A DNA stretch of 64,000 nt from Algorimicrobium algoritergicola (lineage in GTDB: Bacteria; Bacteroidota; Bacteroidia; Flavobacteriales; Flavobacteriaceae), in NCBI RefSeq assembly GCF_008086165.1, contig NZ_VSKL01000008.1, positions 50,211 through 114,210 of the forward strand. The letters are read 5' to 3'. Within the stretch, counting starts at the first letter, position 1; each line of letters begins with the position of its first letter. Under the pieces are notes generated by a model that saw only the letters and a list, made by a program, of their open reading frames with translations, had not been told where the DNA came from and did no database searches. Positions 10,774-20,090 of the stretch are shown here, piece by piece. Both the position numbers and the translations under genes were made by a program.

Positions 10774-11079
10774 ATGAGTCAAAAAATTAGAATAAAATTA
10801 AAGTCTTACGATCACAATTTAGTAGACAAGTCTGCTGAAAAGATTGTAAAAACAGTAAAAAGTACAGGTGCAGTCGTAACGGGGCCAATTCCATTACCAA
10901 CACACAAGAAAATTTTCACTGTATTACGTTCTCCACACGTTAACAAGAAGTCAAGGGAACAATTTCAATTAAGCTCTTACAAGCGTTTACTTGATATTTA
11001 CTCGTCTTCTTCAAAAACAATTGATGCTCTAATGAAGTTAGAGTTACCAAGTGGTGTAGAAGTAGAGATCAAAGTTTAG
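10774..11079 (+). CDS. rpsJ: 30S ribosomal protein S10
   Basis: 101 aa with the [21 protein letters not shown] start and the conserved [22 protein letters not shown] loop. S10 is part of the 30S head and, as NusE, joins the antitermination complex. It lies 11 bp after fusA, which fuses the str and S10 operons directly. It is followed by an unusually long (169 bp) gap with RNA structures before rplC. Confidence 0.99.
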   Translation: MSQKIRIKLKSYDHNLVDKSAEKIVKTVKSTGAVVTGPIPLPTHKKIFTVLRSPHVNKKSREQFQLSSYKRLLDIYSSSSKTIDALMKLELPSGVEVEIKV

Positions 11080-11094
11080 TTATAAGCTTACATG

Positions 11095-11164
11095 TCCTTA
11101 ACGATTGGTTAAGGAAAAACGGAAAAATACAATTCAAGGCTGAAACGTATTTTTCAGCCTTGAA
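11095..11164 (+). promoter_or_regulatory. Two stem-loops in the rpsJ-rplC leader
   Basis: First stem: TCCTTAAC (11095-11102) pairs with GTTAAGGA (11108-11115) around a 5-nt loop. Second stem: TTCAAGGCTGAA (11133-11144) pairs perfectly with TTCAGCCTTGAA (11153-11164), 8-nt loop, then TATTTT. The second resembles an attenuator with a weak T-tract. Together with the twin hairpins just downstream they form a structured leader for the S10-spc genes. The protein or signal that acts on it is unknown. Confidence 0.65.
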
Positions 11165-11172
11165 TATTTTAC

Positions 11173-11227
11173 GGGTGAGTCGCGAATCATCCATAAACAA
11201 ACAAGCAGGACAAATCGCGAGTTGTCC
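11173..11227 (+). promoter_or_regulatory. Twin hairpins with identical palindromic TCGCGA loops upstream of rplC
   Basis: Hairpin 1: GGGTGA (11173-11178), loop GTCGCGAA, TCATCC (11187-11192), six pairs including one G-U. Hairpin 2: GGACAA (11208-11213), loop ATCGCGAG, TTGTCC (11222-11227), six Watson-Crick pairs. The stems differ in sequence but both pair, while the loop core TCGCGA is identical and self-complementary, so the two loops could kiss. The second ends 21 nt before the rplC start codon. As DNA they are also two 20-bp dyads 35 bp apart, so a dimeric protein site is possible. Confidence 0.6.
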
Positions 11228-11248
11228 ATAATATAATAAAGAAAAATT

Positions 11249-11866
11249 ATGTCTGGGTTAATTGGAAAAAAAATCGGTATGACCAGCATCTTCGATGAAA
11301 ATGGAAAAAACATTCCATGTACAGTAATCGAAGCTGGACCATGTATCGTTACCCAAGTCAGAACTGAAGAAGTTGACGGTTATAGTGCTGTACAACTTGG
11401 TTTCGATGACGCGACAGAAAAAAGTGCTACTAAAGCGGACTTAGGTCACGCTAAAAAAGCAGGAACTTCTGTAAAACGCAAGATCGTTGAATTTAAAGGT
11501 TTTGATAAGGAGTACAAATTAGGTGATGCAATAACAGTTGAGCATTTTGCTGAAGGAGAGTTCGTGGATATTTCTGGAACATCAAAAGGTAAAGGATTTC
11601 AAGGTGTTGTTAAACGTCATGGTTTTGCTGGTGTGGGTCAAGCTACTCACGGTCAACACAACCGTTTAAGAGCTCCTGGTTCTATTGGTGCGGCTTCATA
11701 TCCTGCAAGAGTATTTAAAGGAATGAAGATGGCCGGAAGAATGGGAACTGATCAAGTAAAAGTTGAAAATTTAAGAGTTTTAAAAGTAGTTGCTGAAAAG
11801 AACCTACTAGTTGTTAAAGGATGTGTTCCTGGACATAAAAACGCTTATGTAATTATTAGAAAATAA
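11249..11866 (+). CDS. rplC: 50S ribosomal protein L3
   Basis: 205 aa. Begins [19 protein letters not shown], the universal L3 start, and has the [16 protein letters not shown] loop that reaches toward the peptidyl transferase centre. L3 is one of the first proteins to bind 23S rRNA. The start lies just after a structured leader and is the first gene after that leader; the stop overlaps the rplD start by one base (TAATG). Confidence 0.99.
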   Translation: MSGLIGKKIGMTSIFDENGKNIPCTVIEAGPCIVTQVRTEEVDGYSAVQLGFDDATEKSATKADLGHAKKAGTSVKRKIVEFKGFDKEYKLGDAITVEHFAEGEFVDISGTSKGKGFQGVVKRHGFAGVGQATHGQHNRLRAPGSIGAASYPARVFKGMKMAGRMGTDQVKVENLRVLKVVAEKNLLVVKGCVPGHKNAYVIIRK

Positions 11867-12495
11867 TGAAAGTAGCAGTTTTAGATTTAAACGGAAAAGA
11901 CACAGGAAGACAAGTTGACTTGTCTAAAGATGTGTTTGCTATTGAGCCTAATAATCATGCGGTTTATTTGGATGTTAAACAATATTTAGCAAACCAAAGA
12001 CAAGGGACTCATAAAGCAAAAGAACGTGCAGAAATTTCTGGTAGTACACGTAAAATAAAGAAACAAAAAGGAACAGGTACAGCTCGTGCTGGTAGTATAA
12101 AATCTGGTCTTTTTAAAGGTGGTGGACGTATGTTCGGACCTAGACCTAGAAGCTATAGCTTTAAATTAAACAAAAATGTGAAACGATTAGCTCGTAAATC
12201 TGCTTTTTCAATTAAAGCAAGCGAGAAGTCAATAGTTGTTTTAGAAGACTTTAATTTTGAGTCTCCAAAAACAAAAAACTTCACAGCAGTTTTAAAAGCT
12301 TTAGACCTAGTCAATAAAAAATCTCTCTTTGTGTTGGGTGCTTCAAATAATAATGTATATTTGTCGTCACGCAATTTAAAAGGTTCTGAAGTTATAACTA
12401 GCTCGGAGATAAGTACTTACAAGATTTTAAATGCAAATCGAGTAATACTTTTAGAGAGTTCTTTAGAAGGAATTGTAACGAATTTAAGTAAATAA
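11866..12495 (+). CDS. rplD: 50S ribosomal protein L4
   Basis: 209 aa. Contains the extended loop rich in basic and Gly residues ([32 protein letters not shown]) that lines the nascent-peptide exit tunnel. In gammaproteobacteria L4 represses its own S10 operon by binding the leader; whether L4 recognises the hairpins upstream of rplC here is not known. Start overlaps the rplC stop by one base. Confidence 0.99.
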   Translation: MKVAVLDLNGKDTGRQVDLSKDVFAIEPNNHAVYLDVKQYLANQRQGTHKAKERAEISGSTRKIKKQKGTGTARAGSIKSGLFKGGGRMFGPRPRSYSFKLNKNVKRLARKSAFSIKASEKSIVVLEDFNFESPKTKNFTAVLKALDLVNKKSLFVLGASNNNVYLSSRNLKGSEVITSSEISTYKILNANRVILLESSLEGIVTNLSK

Positions 12496-12502
12496 GAAAC
12501 AG

Positions 12503-12793
12503 ATGAACATCTTAATTAAACCTATAATCACAGAAAAAGCGACTGCTAATAGCGAGTTGAGAAACTGCTATACTTTCGCGGTGAATACCAAGGCGAACAA
12601 GGTAGAAATCAAAAAAGCGGTGGAAGCTGCTTATGGCGTTTCTGTTGAAAAAGTTCGTACTATTAATGTCCGTCCAGATAGAAGTACTAAGTTTACAAAA
12701 ACTGGTATTCAACATGGTAAAACAAATGCTGTTAAAAAAGCAATTGTACAACTGGCGGAAGGTGAAATGATTGATTTATACAGTAACATGTAA
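12503..12793 (+). CDS. rplW: 50S ribosomal protein L23
   Basis: 96 aa, with the ILIKPIITEKATA N-terminus and the NKVEIKKAVEAAYGV motif. L23 lies at the tunnel exit and is the docking point for trigger factor and the signal recognition particle. It follows rplD by 7 bp in standard S10-operon order. Confidence 0.99.
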   Translation: MNILIKPIITEKATANSELRNCYTFAVNTKANKVEIKKAVEAAYGVSVEKVRTINVRPDRSTKFTKTGIQHGKTNAVKKAIVQLAEGEMIDLYSNM

Positions 12794-12809
12794 TTAAAGA
12801 CAACAAAAA

Positions 12810-13637
12810 ATGTCAGTAAGAAAATTAAAACCAATCACACCAGGACAGCGATTTAGAGTAGTAAATGGTTACGACGCCATTACTACTGATAAGCCGGAGA
12901 AAAGTTTATTAGCTCCGAAAAAAAGGTCTGGTGGTAGAAACAGTCGCGGAAAAATGACTATGCGCTACATAGGTGGTGGTCATAAGCAAAGGTATCGTAT
13001 TATCGATTTTAAACGTAACAAAACTGGAATTCCAGCTGAAGTTAAGTCTATCGAATACGATCCAAACAGAACAGCGTTTATTGCGTTGTTAAACTATCAA
13101 GATGGTGAGAAAACGTATATCATTGCTCAAAATGGTTTACAAGTTGGTCAGACTATCGTCTCTGGAAACAGCAATGTAGCTCCAGAAGTCGGTAACGCTA
13201 TGCCACTATCTCAAATTCCATTAGGAACTATTATTTCTTGTGTAGAATTACGTCCAGGACAAGGAGCTGTTATGGCTAGAAGTGCTGGAACATTTGCACA
13301 GTTAATGGCTAGAGGTGATAAATTTGCATCTATAAAATTACCATCAGGTGAAACACGTTTAGTGTTAATTACATGTATGGCTACAATAGGTGTTGTATCT
13401 AATTCAGATCATCAATTGTTAGTATCAGGTAAAGCTGGTAGATCAAGATGGTTAGGAAGAAGACCTCGTACAAGACCAGTAGTGATGAACCCAGTCGATC
13501 ACCCAATGGGTGGTGGTGAAGGTAAATCTTCAGGTGGTCATCCACGTTCTAGAAATGGTATACCTGCTAAAGGTTATAGAACCCGTTCTAAAACAAAAGC
13601 GAGTAATAAATATATTGTAGAACGTAGAAAGAAATAA
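12810..13637 (+). CDS. rplB: 50S ribosomal protein L2
   Basis: 275 aa, standard length. The C-terminal region carries [19 protein letters not shown], which includes the conserved histidine near the peptidyl transferase centre. The N-terminal OB-type and SH3-type domains (about 40-200) bind 23S rRNA. L2 is needed for subunit association. Confidence 0.99.
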   Translation: MSVRKLKPITPGQRFRVVNGYDAITTDKPEKSLLAPKKRSGGRNSRGKMTMRYIGGGHKQRYRIIDFKRNKTGIPAEVKSIEYDPNRTAFIALLNYQDGEKTYIIAQNGLQVGQTIVSGNSNVAPEVGNAMPLSQIPLGTIISCVELRPGQGAVMARSAGTFAQLMARGDKFASIKLPSGETRLVLITCMATIGVVSNSDHQLLVSGKAGRSRWLGRRPRTRPVVMNPVDHPMGGGEGKSSGGHPRSRNGIPAKGYRTRSKTKASNKYIVERRKK

Positions 13638-13640
13638 GAC

Positions 13641-13919
13641 ATGTCAAGATCATTAAAAAAAGGACCTTACGTTCATTATAAATTAGAGAAGAAAGTGGCT
13701 ACCAATGTGGAGGGTAACAAAAAAACGGTAATCAAAACGTGGTCTAGAGCCTCAATGATTACACCGGATTTTGTTGGTCAAACAATTGCAGTACATAACG
13801 GACGTCAGTTTGTTCCAGTTTATGTAACTGAAAACATGGTAGGGCACAAATTAGGAGAATTTTCACCAACACGATCTTTTAGAGGTCATGCAGGTGCTAA
13901 AAATAAAGGTAAAAAGTAG
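13641..13919 (+). CDS. rpsS: 30S ribosomal protein S19
   Basis: 92 aa starting [19 protein letters not shown] and containing [20 protein letters not shown] and [16 protein letters not shown], all family signatures. S19 forms a head complex with S13 and contacts the A-site region. It begins 3 bp after rplB. Confidence 0.99.
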   Translation: MSRSLKKGPYVHYKLEKKVATNVEGNKKTVIKTWSRASMITPDFVGQTIAVHNGRQFVPVYVTENMVGHKLGEFSPTRSFRGHAGAKNKGKK

Positions 13920-13925
13920 TAAGCT

Positions 13926-14333
13926 ATGGGAAGTCGTAAAAAACAAATGGCAGACGCTATTAAGGAAGCAAAAAAGGAAATCGCTTTTGCAAAACTTAAT
14001 AACTGTCCTACATCACCGAGAAAAATGCGTTTAGTAGCCGATTTAGTAAGAGGTGAACGCGTAGAGAAAGCGCTTAATATTTTAAAATTTAGCTCAAAAG
14101 AAGCATCAGGTCGTTTAGAGACTTTGTTATTGTCTGCAATTGCAAACTGGCAAGCGAAGAACGAAGATGCAAGTATTGAAGATGCTGAATTATTTATTAA
14201 GGAGATCCGTGTAGATGGTGGTTCAATGTTAAAGAGATTGCGTCCAGCACCACAAGGTCGTGCACACAGAATTAGAAAACGTTCAAACCACGTAACAATC
14301 GTAGTTGGAGCCAACAATAACACACAAGCTTAA
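13926..14333 (+). CDS. rplV: 50S ribosomal protein L22
   Basis: 135 aa. Core motif [18 protein letters not shown] and the beta-hairpin near the C-terminus ([21 protein letters not shown]) that reaches into the exit tunnel, where macrolide-resistance changes occur in other species. The N-terminal about 20 residues ([20 protein letters not shown]) extend beyond the shortest homologues. Confidence 0.99.
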   Translation: MGSRKKQMADAIKEAKKEIAFAKLNNCPTSPRKMRLVADLVRGERVEKALNILKFSSKEASGRLETLLLSAIANWQAKNEDASIEDAELFIKEIRVDGGSMLKRLRPAPQGRAHRIRKRSNHVTIVVGANNNTQA

Positions 14334-14339
14334 ATAGAT

Positions 14340-15059
14340 ATGGGACAAAAAACAAATCCAATCGGAAATCGCTTAGGAATTATCAGAGGATGGGAATCTA
14401 ACTGGTACGGAGGAAACGATTATGGTGATAAACTTGCCGAAGACGATAAGATCAGAAAGTACGTTCATGCACGTCTATCTAAAGCTAGTGTTTCACGAGT
14501 AATTATTGAGCGTACGCTTAAACTTGTAACCGTTACTATCACAACGGCTCGTCCAGGTATCATTATTGGTAAAGGCGGTCAAGAGGTAGACAAGTTGAAA
14601 GAAGAGCTTAAAAAGATTACTGGTAAAGAAGTTCAAATAAATATATTTGAAATTAAAAGACCGGAACTTGATGCGTTTTTAGTTGCATCTAGTGTGGCTC
14701 GTCAAATTGAAAATCGTATCTCTTACAGACGTGCGATTAAGATGGCCATTGCTGCAACTATGAGAATGAATGCTGAAGGAATCAAAATTCAAATTAGTGG
14801 TCGTTTAAACGGAGCTGAAATGGCACGTAGCGAACATTACAAAGAAGGACGTATTCCTTTATCAACCTTTAGAGCCGATATTGACTATGCTTTAGTTGAA
14901 GCACATACTACTTATGGTAGACTAGGTGTTAAAGTATGGATCATGAAAGGTGAAGTATATGGTAAAAGAGAACTTTCTCCGCTTGTTGGATTATCTAAAA
15001 AGCAAGGAAAAGGTGGACGTGGTGGAAACAGAGATTCAAAACCTCGTCGTAGAAAGTAA
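14340..15059 (+). CDS. rpsC: 30S ribosomal protein S3
   Basis: 239 aa. N-terminal [20 protein letters not shown], a type II KH domain with the GKGG motif ([14 protein letters not shown], about residue 75-90), and the C-terminal domain [18 protein letters not shown] segment. S3 lines the mRNA entry tunnel and contributes to the ribosomal helicase. It ends in a basic tail (KPRRRK). Confidence 0.99.
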   Translation: MGQKTNPIGNRLGIIRGWESNWYGGNDYGDKLAEDDKIRKYVHARLSKASVSRVIIERTLKLVTVTITTARPGIIIGKGGQEVDKLKEELKKITGKEVQINIFEIKRPELDAFLVASSVARQIENRISYRRAIKMAIAATMRMNAEGIKIQISGRLNGAEMARSEHYKEGRIPLSTFRADIDYALVEAHTTYGRLGVKVWIMKGEVYGKRELSPLVGLSKKQGKGGRGGNRDSKPRRRK

Positions 15060-15079
15060 TCGTTTAAAGAAAAGAAAGA

Positions 15080-15499
15080 ATGTTACAGCCTAAAAGAACA
15101 AAATTTCGTAAGCAACAAAAAGGACGTATGAAAGGTAATGCCGGAAGAGGGCATTTACTATCTAGCGGAACCTTTGGTATAAAATCAATGGACACTAGCT
15201 TTGTTACAGCACGTCAAATTGAAGCAGCACGTATTGCCGCTACACGTTTCATGAAGAGAGAAGGATCTATCTGGATTAAAATTTTTCCAGACAAGCCTAT
15301 TACAAAGAAACCTCTTGAAGTACGTATGGGTAAAGGTAAAGGTGCCGTGGAATATTGGGTAGCAGTAGTTAAGCCAGGTCGCGTACTTTTCGAAGTAGGT
15401 GGTGTACCACTAGATGTTGCAAAGGAAGCATTACGATTGGCAGCACAGAAATTGCCAGTTAAAACTAAATTTATAATTGCTAGAGATTACGAAGCATAA
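15080..15499 (+). CDS. rplP: 50S ribosomal protein L16
   Basis: 139 aa. [19 protein letters not shown] start, followed by the GTFGIKSMD and [18 protein letters not shown] motifs. L16 organises the A-site tRNA binding region of the 50S subunit. It is 20 bp downstream of rpsC. Confidence 0.99.
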   Translation: MLQPKRTKFRKQQKGRMKGNAGRGHLLSSGTFGIKSMDTSFVTARQIEAARIAATRFMKREGSIWIKIFPDKPITKKPLEVRMGKGKGAVEYWVAVVKPGRVLFEVGGVPLDVAKEALRLAAQKLPVKTKFIIARDYEA

Positions 15500-15512
15500 T
15501 TTATTTGATACT

Positions 15513-15704
15513 ATGAAACAATCAGAAATTAAAGAATTATCTGTAGCCGAGTTACAAGAGAAACTTGGTGAGACAACGAAGAGTTATTCAGAAATGAAAA
15601 TGGCTCATGCAATTTCGCCTCTAGAAAATCCAATTCAGTTGCGTTCTGCAAGAAGAACCGTAGCAAGAATTGCAACAGAATTAACAAAAAGAGAATTACA
15701 ATAA
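15513..15704 (+). CDS. rpmC: 50S ribosomal protein L29
   Basis: 63 aa from ATG at 15513 (MKQSEIKELSVAELQEKL), the usual L29 start. A longer frame from 15477 would overlap rplP and add 12 residues without homologue, so it was not used. L29 is an alpha-helical protein next to L23 at the tunnel exit. Confidence 0.98.
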   Translation: MKQSEIKELSVAELQEKLGETTKSYSEMKMAHAISPLENPIQLRSARRTVARIATELTKRELQ

Positions 15705-15716
15705 TTCTGCAGAAAG

Positions 15717-15974
15717 ATGGAAACAAGAAATTTAAGAAAAGAACGTGTAGGAATTGTTACTAGTAATAAGATGCAGAAATCTATTGTGGTAGCTGAAGTT
15801 AAGAAAGTAAAACATCCTATGTATGGAAAATTCGTGTTGAAAACAAAGAAATATGTTGCACACGATGAAACGAACGATTGTAACATTGGAGATACTGTAA
15901 AGATCATGGAAACACGACCTATGAGTAAATCTAAATGTTGGAGATTAGTTGAAATAATTGAAAGAGCGAAGTAA
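15717..15974 (+). CDS. rpsQ: 30S ribosomal protein S17
   Basis: 85 aa OB-fold protein, with [19 protein letters not shown] and the conserved KKYVAHDE and [17 protein letters not shown] segments. Binds the 5' domain of 16S rRNA early in assembly. Follows rpmC by 12 bp. Confidence 0.99.
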   Translation: METRNLRKERVGIVTSNKMQKSIVVAEVKKVKHPMYGKFVLKTKKYVAHDETNDCNIGDTVKIMETRPMSKSKCWRLVEIIERAK

Positions 15975-15976
15975 TT

Positions 15977-16345
15977 ATGTTACAGACTGAATCAAGATTA
16001 AAAGTAGCTGATAACACCGGAGCGAAAGAGGTTTTAACCATTCGTGTACTAGGTGGTACTAAAAGAAGATACGCTTCTGTAGGAGACAAAATAGTTGTTT
16101 CCGTTAAAGATGCAACACCTAATGGAAGCATTAAAAAAGGTGCTGTTTCTACAGCAGTTGTCGTACGTACTAAGAAAGAAGTAAGAAGACCAGACGGATC
16201 TTATATTAGATTTGATGATAACGCATGTGTTTTATTAAACCCAACGGGTGAAATGAGAGGAACACGTGTATTTGGTCCTGTTGCTAGAGAACTTCGTGAT
16301 AAACAATTCATGAAAATTGTATCATTGGCACCTGAAGTGCTTTAA
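15977..16345 (+). CDS. rplN: 50S ribosomal protein L14
   Basis: 122 aa, exactly the usual length. [19 protein letters not shown] start and the [17 protein letters not shown] motif. L14 forms an intersubunit bridge and is the site where RsfS blocks subunit joining. Its stop overlaps the first possible rplX start by one base (TAATG). Confidence 0.99.
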   Translation: MLQTESRLKVADNTGAKEVLTIRVLGGTKRRYASVGDKIVVSVKDATPNGSIKKGAVSTAVVVRTKKEVRRPDGSYIRFDDNACVLLNPTGEMRGTRVFGPVARELRDKQFMKIVSLAPEVL

Positions 16346-16356
16346 TGAAAAATAAA

Positions 16357-16668
16357 ATGACAAAGCTTAAAATTAAATCAGGAGATACCGTAAAAGTTAA
16401 TGCTGGAGATCATAAAGGATCTGAAGGTAAAGTACTAAAGGTATTAATAGATAAGAACAAGGCGATTGTTGAGGGTGTGAACATGGTGAAAAAACATATG
16501 AAACCAAGTGCACAAAGCCCTCAAGGAGGAATCGTTGAAAAAGAAGCAGCTATTCATATTTCTAACTTGTCTTTATTAACCGCTAAAGGTGAAGAGACAC
16601 GTGTAGGATACAGAATGGAAGGCGACAAAAAAGTGAGATTTTCTAAAAAATCAAATGAAGTAATATAG
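16357..16668 (+). CDS. rplX: 50S ribosomal protein L24
   Basis: 103 aa from ATG at 16357 ([21 protein letters not shown]); a second ATG at 16345 overlaps the rplN stop and would add MKNK. Both are possible. KOW motif ([22 protein letters not shown]) is intact. L24 initiates assembly of the 50S subunit near the 5' end of 23S rRNA. Confidence 0.96.
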   Translation: MTKLKIKSGDTVKVNAGDHKGSEGKVLKVLIDKNKAIVEGVNMVKKHMKPSAQSPQGGIVEKEAAIHISNLSLLTAKGEETRVGYRMEGDKKVRFSKKSNEVI

Positions 16669-16670
16669 TT

Positions 16671-17222
16671 ATGGGATATACACCGAGACTTAAAGAAGAG
16701 TACAACAGCAAAATAATTGCTGCTCTTAAGGATGAATTTGGTTATGATAATGTTATGCAAGTGCCTAAACTACAAAAGATAGTTTTATCTAAAGGTGTAG
16801 GTGCAGCAGTTGCAGACAAAAAGTTAATAGACCACGCAGTGGAAGAATTAACGACTATAACAGGACAACGTGCAATAGCAACTATCTCTAAAAAGGATGT
16901 TGCATCATTTAAATTACGTAAGGGTATGCCAATTGGCGCTAAAGTAACTTTACGTGGTGAAAAAATGTACGAATTTTTAGATCGTTTAGTAACTTCAGCT
17001 TTACCACGAGTAAGAGATTTTAATGGTGTTAGAGCAACCGGATTTGACGGTAGAGGAAACTACAATTTAGGAATTACAGAACAAATTATCTTTCCAGAAA
17101 TTGACATTGATAAAGTGAACAAAATTTCAGGTATGGATATTACTTTTGTAACCAATGCGGATACTGATAAAGAAGCAAAATCACTATTAACCGAATTAGG
17201 ATTACCTTTTCAAAAAAATTAA
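16671..17222 (+). CDS. rplE: 50S ribosomal protein L5
   Basis: 183 aa. Conserved [16 protein letters not shown] and [25 protein letters not shown] motifs. L5 forms the central protuberance with L18 and 5S rRNA and contacts the P-site tRNA. Starts 2 bp after rplX. Confidence 0.99.
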   Translation: MGYTPRLKEEYNSKIIAALKDEFGYDNVMQVPKLQKIVLSKGVGAAVADKKLIDHAVEELTTITGQRAIATISKKDVASFKLRKGMPIGAKVTLRGEKMYEFLDRLVTSALPRVRDFNGVRATGFDGRGNYNLGITEQIIFPEIDIDKVNKISGMDITFVTNADTDKEAKSLLTELGLPFQKN

Positions 17223-17225
17223 GAT

Positions 17226-17495
17226 ATGGCTAAAGAATCAATGAAAGCCCGTGAGGTAAAAAGAGAAAAAACAGTAGCTAAATATGCTGAAAAACGTAAA
17301 GCTTTAAAAGAAGCTGGCGATTATGAAGCATTACAAAGGTTACCTAAAAATGCTTCACCTGTACGTTTACACAACCGTTGTAAATTAACTGGAAGACCTA
17401 AAGGTTATATGAGAACATTTGGTTTATCTCGTGTAATGTTTAGAGAAATGGCTAACCAAGGTTTAATACCTGGTGTTAGAAAAGCAAGTTGGTAA
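17226..17495 (+). CDS. rpsN: 30S ribosomal protein S14 (zinc-independent form)
   Basis: 89 aa, the long C-minus type. It has [23 protein letters not shown] with one cysteine only; the CxxC...CxxC zinc ribbon of short S14 proteins (about 61 aa) is absent. S14 sits in the 30S head. This suggests no zinc demand for this subunit, matching the L36 form encoded downstream. Confidence 0.99.
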   Translation: MAKESMKAREVKREKTVAKYAEKRKALKEAGDYEALQRLPKNASPVRLHNRCKLTGRPKGYMRTFGLSRVMFREMANQGLIPGVRKASW

Positions 17496-17565
17496 AAAAT
17501 ATTAATTGGTTTCAGGTTTAATCCTTAAAAATAAGATTGAAAACCGTTACCGCAAATTTATAATT

Positions 17566-17964
17566 ATGACTACAGATCCAATCGCGGATTATTTAACCCG
17601 AATTAGAAATGCTGTGAGTGCAAATCACAGAGTGGTAGAGATACCTGCTTCTAATTTGAAGAAAGAAATCACTAAAATATTATTCGATCAAGGATATATT
17701 TTAAGTTACAAGTTTGAAGATTCAGCTGTACAAGGAACTATTAAAATAGCCCTTAAGTACAACAAAGAAACTAAAGAGCCTGTAATTAAGAAGATTCAAA
17801 GAATAAGTAAACCAGGTTTACGTAAGTACGCAAGTTCAAAAGAACTTCCTAGAATTCTTAATGGTCTTGGTATTGCTATCGTTTCTACATCACATGGTGT
17901 AATGACAGGCAAACAGGCACAAAGAGATAATGTAGGAGGTGAAGTACTTTGTTACGTTTACTAA
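17566..17964 (+). CDS. rpsH: 30S ribosomal protein S8
   Basis: 132 aa from ATG at 17566 (MTTDPIADYLTRIRNAVSANH), the family start. A longer frame from a TTG at 17506 adds 20 residues without similarity and was rejected. C-terminal STSHGVMTGKQAQRDNVGGEVLCYVY is typical. S8 binds the central domain of 16S rRNA; in E. coli it represses the spc operon. The 70-bp gap before the start is long for this operon. Confidence 0.99.
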   Translation: MTTDPIADYLTRIRNAVSANHRVVEIPASNLKKEITKILFDQGYILSYKFEDSAVQGTIKIALKYNKETKEPVIKKIQRISKPGLRKYASSKELPRILNGLGIAIVSTSHGVMTGKQAQRDNVGGEVLCYVY

Positions 17965-17983
17965 TTAAAAAAGACTATAGAAC

Positions 17984-18526
17984 ATGTCAAGAATAGGTAA
18001 TAGCCCAGTAGTAATTCCAGCAGGAGTTACAGTTGAAATCAACAATAACGTGGTTACAGTAAAAGGAAAATTAGGTGAATTATCACAAGAATTTTCTGAT
18101 GTAACAATTAAAGTTGAAGAAGGAAATGTTATAGTTGAGCGTTCTTCTGATAAGAAAGACGAAAAAGCAAAACATGGTCTTTATAGAGCACTAATCAATA
18201 ATATGGTTGAAGGTGTATCTAATGGATGGACAAAAAATTTAGAGTTAGTTGGTGTTGGATATAGAGCGAGTAATCAAGGACAAAAACTTGAATTAGCTTT
18301 AGGTTTTTCTCATAATATAGTATTAGACATTGCTCCAGAAGTAAATGTTGAAACTATTTCAGATAAAGGGAAAAATCCAATCATTAAATTAACCTCTCAT
18401 GATAAACAACTTGTAGGTCAAGTAGCTGCCAAAATCCGCGGCTTTAGACCACCAGAACCTTATAAAGGAAAAGGTGTGAAGTTTGTTGGCGAAGAATTAA
18501 GAAGAAAAGCAGGTAAATCAGCTTAA
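17984..18526 (+). CDS. rplF: 50S ribosomal protein L6
   Basis: 180 aa, two homologous domains. MSRIGNSPVVIPAGVTVEI start and GFRPPEPYKGKGVKFVGEELRRKAGKSA end are diagnostic. L6 lies near the factor-binding region of the 50S subunit. Confidence 0.99.
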   Translation: MSRIGNSPVVIPAGVTVEINNNVVTVKGKLGELSQEFSDVTIKVEEGNVIVERSSDKKDEKAKHGLYRALINNMVEGVSNGWTKNLELVGVGYRASNQGQKLELALGFSHNIVLDIAPEVNVETISDKGKNPIIKLTSHDKQLVGQVAAKIRGFRPPEPYKGKGVKFVGEELRRKAGKSA

Positions 18527-18536
18527 TAAGTAAGTT

Positions 18537-18893
18537 ATGGCATTAACAAAGAACGAAAGACGATTAAGAATAAAAAGCAGAGTTCGTAAGGTAGTTTCTG
18601 GTACAGAAGCTAGACCAAGATTATCTGTTTTCAGAAGCAATAAAGAAATTTATGCACAAGTTGTAGATGACGTTACTGGTAAAACTATCAGTGCAGCATC
18701 TTCAAGAGATAAGGACATTAGTTCTGCAAAAGGTACAAAAGCAGAGGTTGCTACATTAGTAGGGAAATCTGTGGCTGAAAAAGCCCTTAAAGCAGGTGTA
18801 GATACTATTTCTTTTGATAGAGGTGGATATTTATATCACGGAAGAGTAAAATCATTAGCAGATGGTGCTAGAGAAGCAGGACTTAAATTTTAA
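18537..18893 (+). CDS. rplR: 50S ribosomal protein L18
   Basis: 118 aa. Basic N-terminus ([16 protein letters not shown]), then [20 protein letters not shown] and the C-terminal [26 protein letters not shown] signature. Binds 5S rRNA with L5 in the central protuberance. Confidence 0.99.
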   Translation: MALTKNERRLRIKSRVRKVVSGTEARPRLSVFRSNKEIYAQVVDDVTGKTISAASSRDKDISSAKGTKAEVATLVGKSVAEKALKAGVDTISFDRGGYLYHGRVKSLADGAREAGLKF

Positions 18894-18899
18894 GAAATT

Positions 18900-19424
18900 A
18901 TGTATCAAAAATACAAAAGCGCAGAGCTAGTAAAACCAAGTGGATTAGATCTTAAAGATCGTTTAATTGGAGTACAGAGAGTTACAAAAGTAACTAAAGG
19001 TGGTAGAGCATTCGGATTTTCAGCAATTGTTGTTGTAGGAAATGAAGCAGGTGTAGTTGGTCAAGGTTTAGGTAAATCTAAAGATGTGGCTAGTGCAATT
19101 GCCAAAGCAATTGAAGATGCTAAGAAAAATTTAGTACGTATTCCTATTGTAAAAGGAACGTTACCACACGAACAAAAAGGTAAATATGGTGGAGCAAGAG
19201 TAAACATTATTCCTGCAGCTCCTGGTACAGGGGTTATTGCTGGTGGAGCTGTGAGAACAGTTTTGGAAGCAGTAGGAGTTCATGATGTATTATCAAAATC
19301 TCAAGGTTCATCTAACCCACATAACGTTGTAAAAGCAACTTTTGATGCATTATTGCAATTAAGAGACGCTAAAACAATTGCTCGTGATAGAGGTATTTCT
19401 CTTGATAAAGTATTTAAAGGATAA
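18900..19424 (+). CDS. rpsE: 30S ribosomal protein S5
   Basis: 174 aa. Double-stranded RNA-binding-like N-terminal domain with [17 protein letters not shown], and the C-terminal domain with [20 protein letters not shown]5 helps maintain decoding fidelity together with S4 and S12. Starts 6 bp after rplR. Confidence 0.99.
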   Translation: MYQKYKSAELVKPSGLDLKDRLIGVQRVTKVTKGGRAFGFSAIVVVGNEAGVVGQGLGKSKDVASAIAKAIEDAKKNLVRIPIVKGTLPHEQKGKYGGARVNIIPAAPGTGVIAGGAVRTVLEAVGVHDVLSKSQGSSNPHNVVKATFDALLQLRDAKTIARDRGISLDKVFKG

Positions 19425-19429
19425 GAACG

Positions 19430-19612
19430 ATGGCAAAGATAAAAGTAACAAAAGTTAAAAGCGCAATCAATCGTACATTAAGACAAAAAAGAACTTTAGA
19501 AGCTCTTGGTCTTAAAAAAATTGGTCAAGTTGTAGAGCACGAAGCCTCACCAAATATCCTTGGTATGGTAGCTAAAGTTTCACATTTAGTTTCTGTTGAA
19601 GAAACAAAATAA
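19430..19612 (+). CDS. rpmD: 50S ribosomal protein L30
   Basis: 60 aa. AKIKVTKVKSAINRTLRQKRTLEALGLKKIGQ is the family signature. Small protein bound to 23S rRNA domain II/V. Starts 5 bp after rpsE. Confidence 0.98.
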   Translation: MAKIKVTKVKSAINRTLRQKRTLEALGLKKIGQVVEHEASPNILGMVAKVSHLVSVEETK

Positions 19613-19623
19613 AATACTGAAAA

Positions 19624-20076
19624 ATGGATTTAAGTAATTTAAAACCTGCAGAAGGTTCAGTTAAAAGTCAAGGTAAAAGAATAGGTAGAGGACAAGGTTC
19701 TGGAAAAGGTGGTACGGCAACTCGTGGTCACAAAGGAGCAAAATCTCGTTCTGGTTATTCTAAGAAAATAGGTTTTGAAGGTGGTCAAATGCCACTTCAA
19801 AGACGTGTTCCTAAGTTTGGCTTTACGAATATCAATCGTATAGAGCATCAAGGTGTAAACCTAGATACGCTTCAACAATTGGTTGACGATAAGAAAATTA
19901 AAGATACAGTAGATTTTGAAACTCTAATGACTCTTGGTCTAATTAACAAGAATGATCTTGTTAAGATTATGGGACGTGGAGAATTAAAAGCAAAATTAAA
20001 AATATCTGCACATAAGTTTACCGCTTCAGCAAAAGCTGCTATAGAAGCTGCAGGAGGTGAAGTAGTAACTTTATAA
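19624..20076 (+). CDS. rplO: 50S ribosomal protein L15
   Basis: 150 aa. Gly- and Arg-rich N-terminus (GRGQGSGKGGTATRGHKGAKSRSGY) and KIGFEGGQMPLQRRVPKFGF. The N-terminal extension threads into 23S rRNA. Followed by secY after 14 bp, the usual arrangement. Confidence 0.99.
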   Translation: MDLSNLKPAEGSVKSQGKRIGRGQGSGKGGTATRGHKGAKSRSGYSKKIGFEGGQMPLQRRVPKFGFTNINRIEHQGVNLDTLQQLVDDKKIKDTVDFETLMTLGLINKNDLVKIMGRGELKAKLKISAHKFTASAKAAIEAAGGEVVTL

Positions 20077-20090
20077 TCTAATTTAAGCGC

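Noticed and set aside
15477..15512. Upstream start for rpmC inside rplP
   Set aside because: It would overlap rplP; L29 proteins begin at MKQSEIKEL (15513).
17506..17565. TTG start for rpsH
   Set aside because: Adds 20 residues without similarity; S8 proteins begin at MTTDPIADYL.
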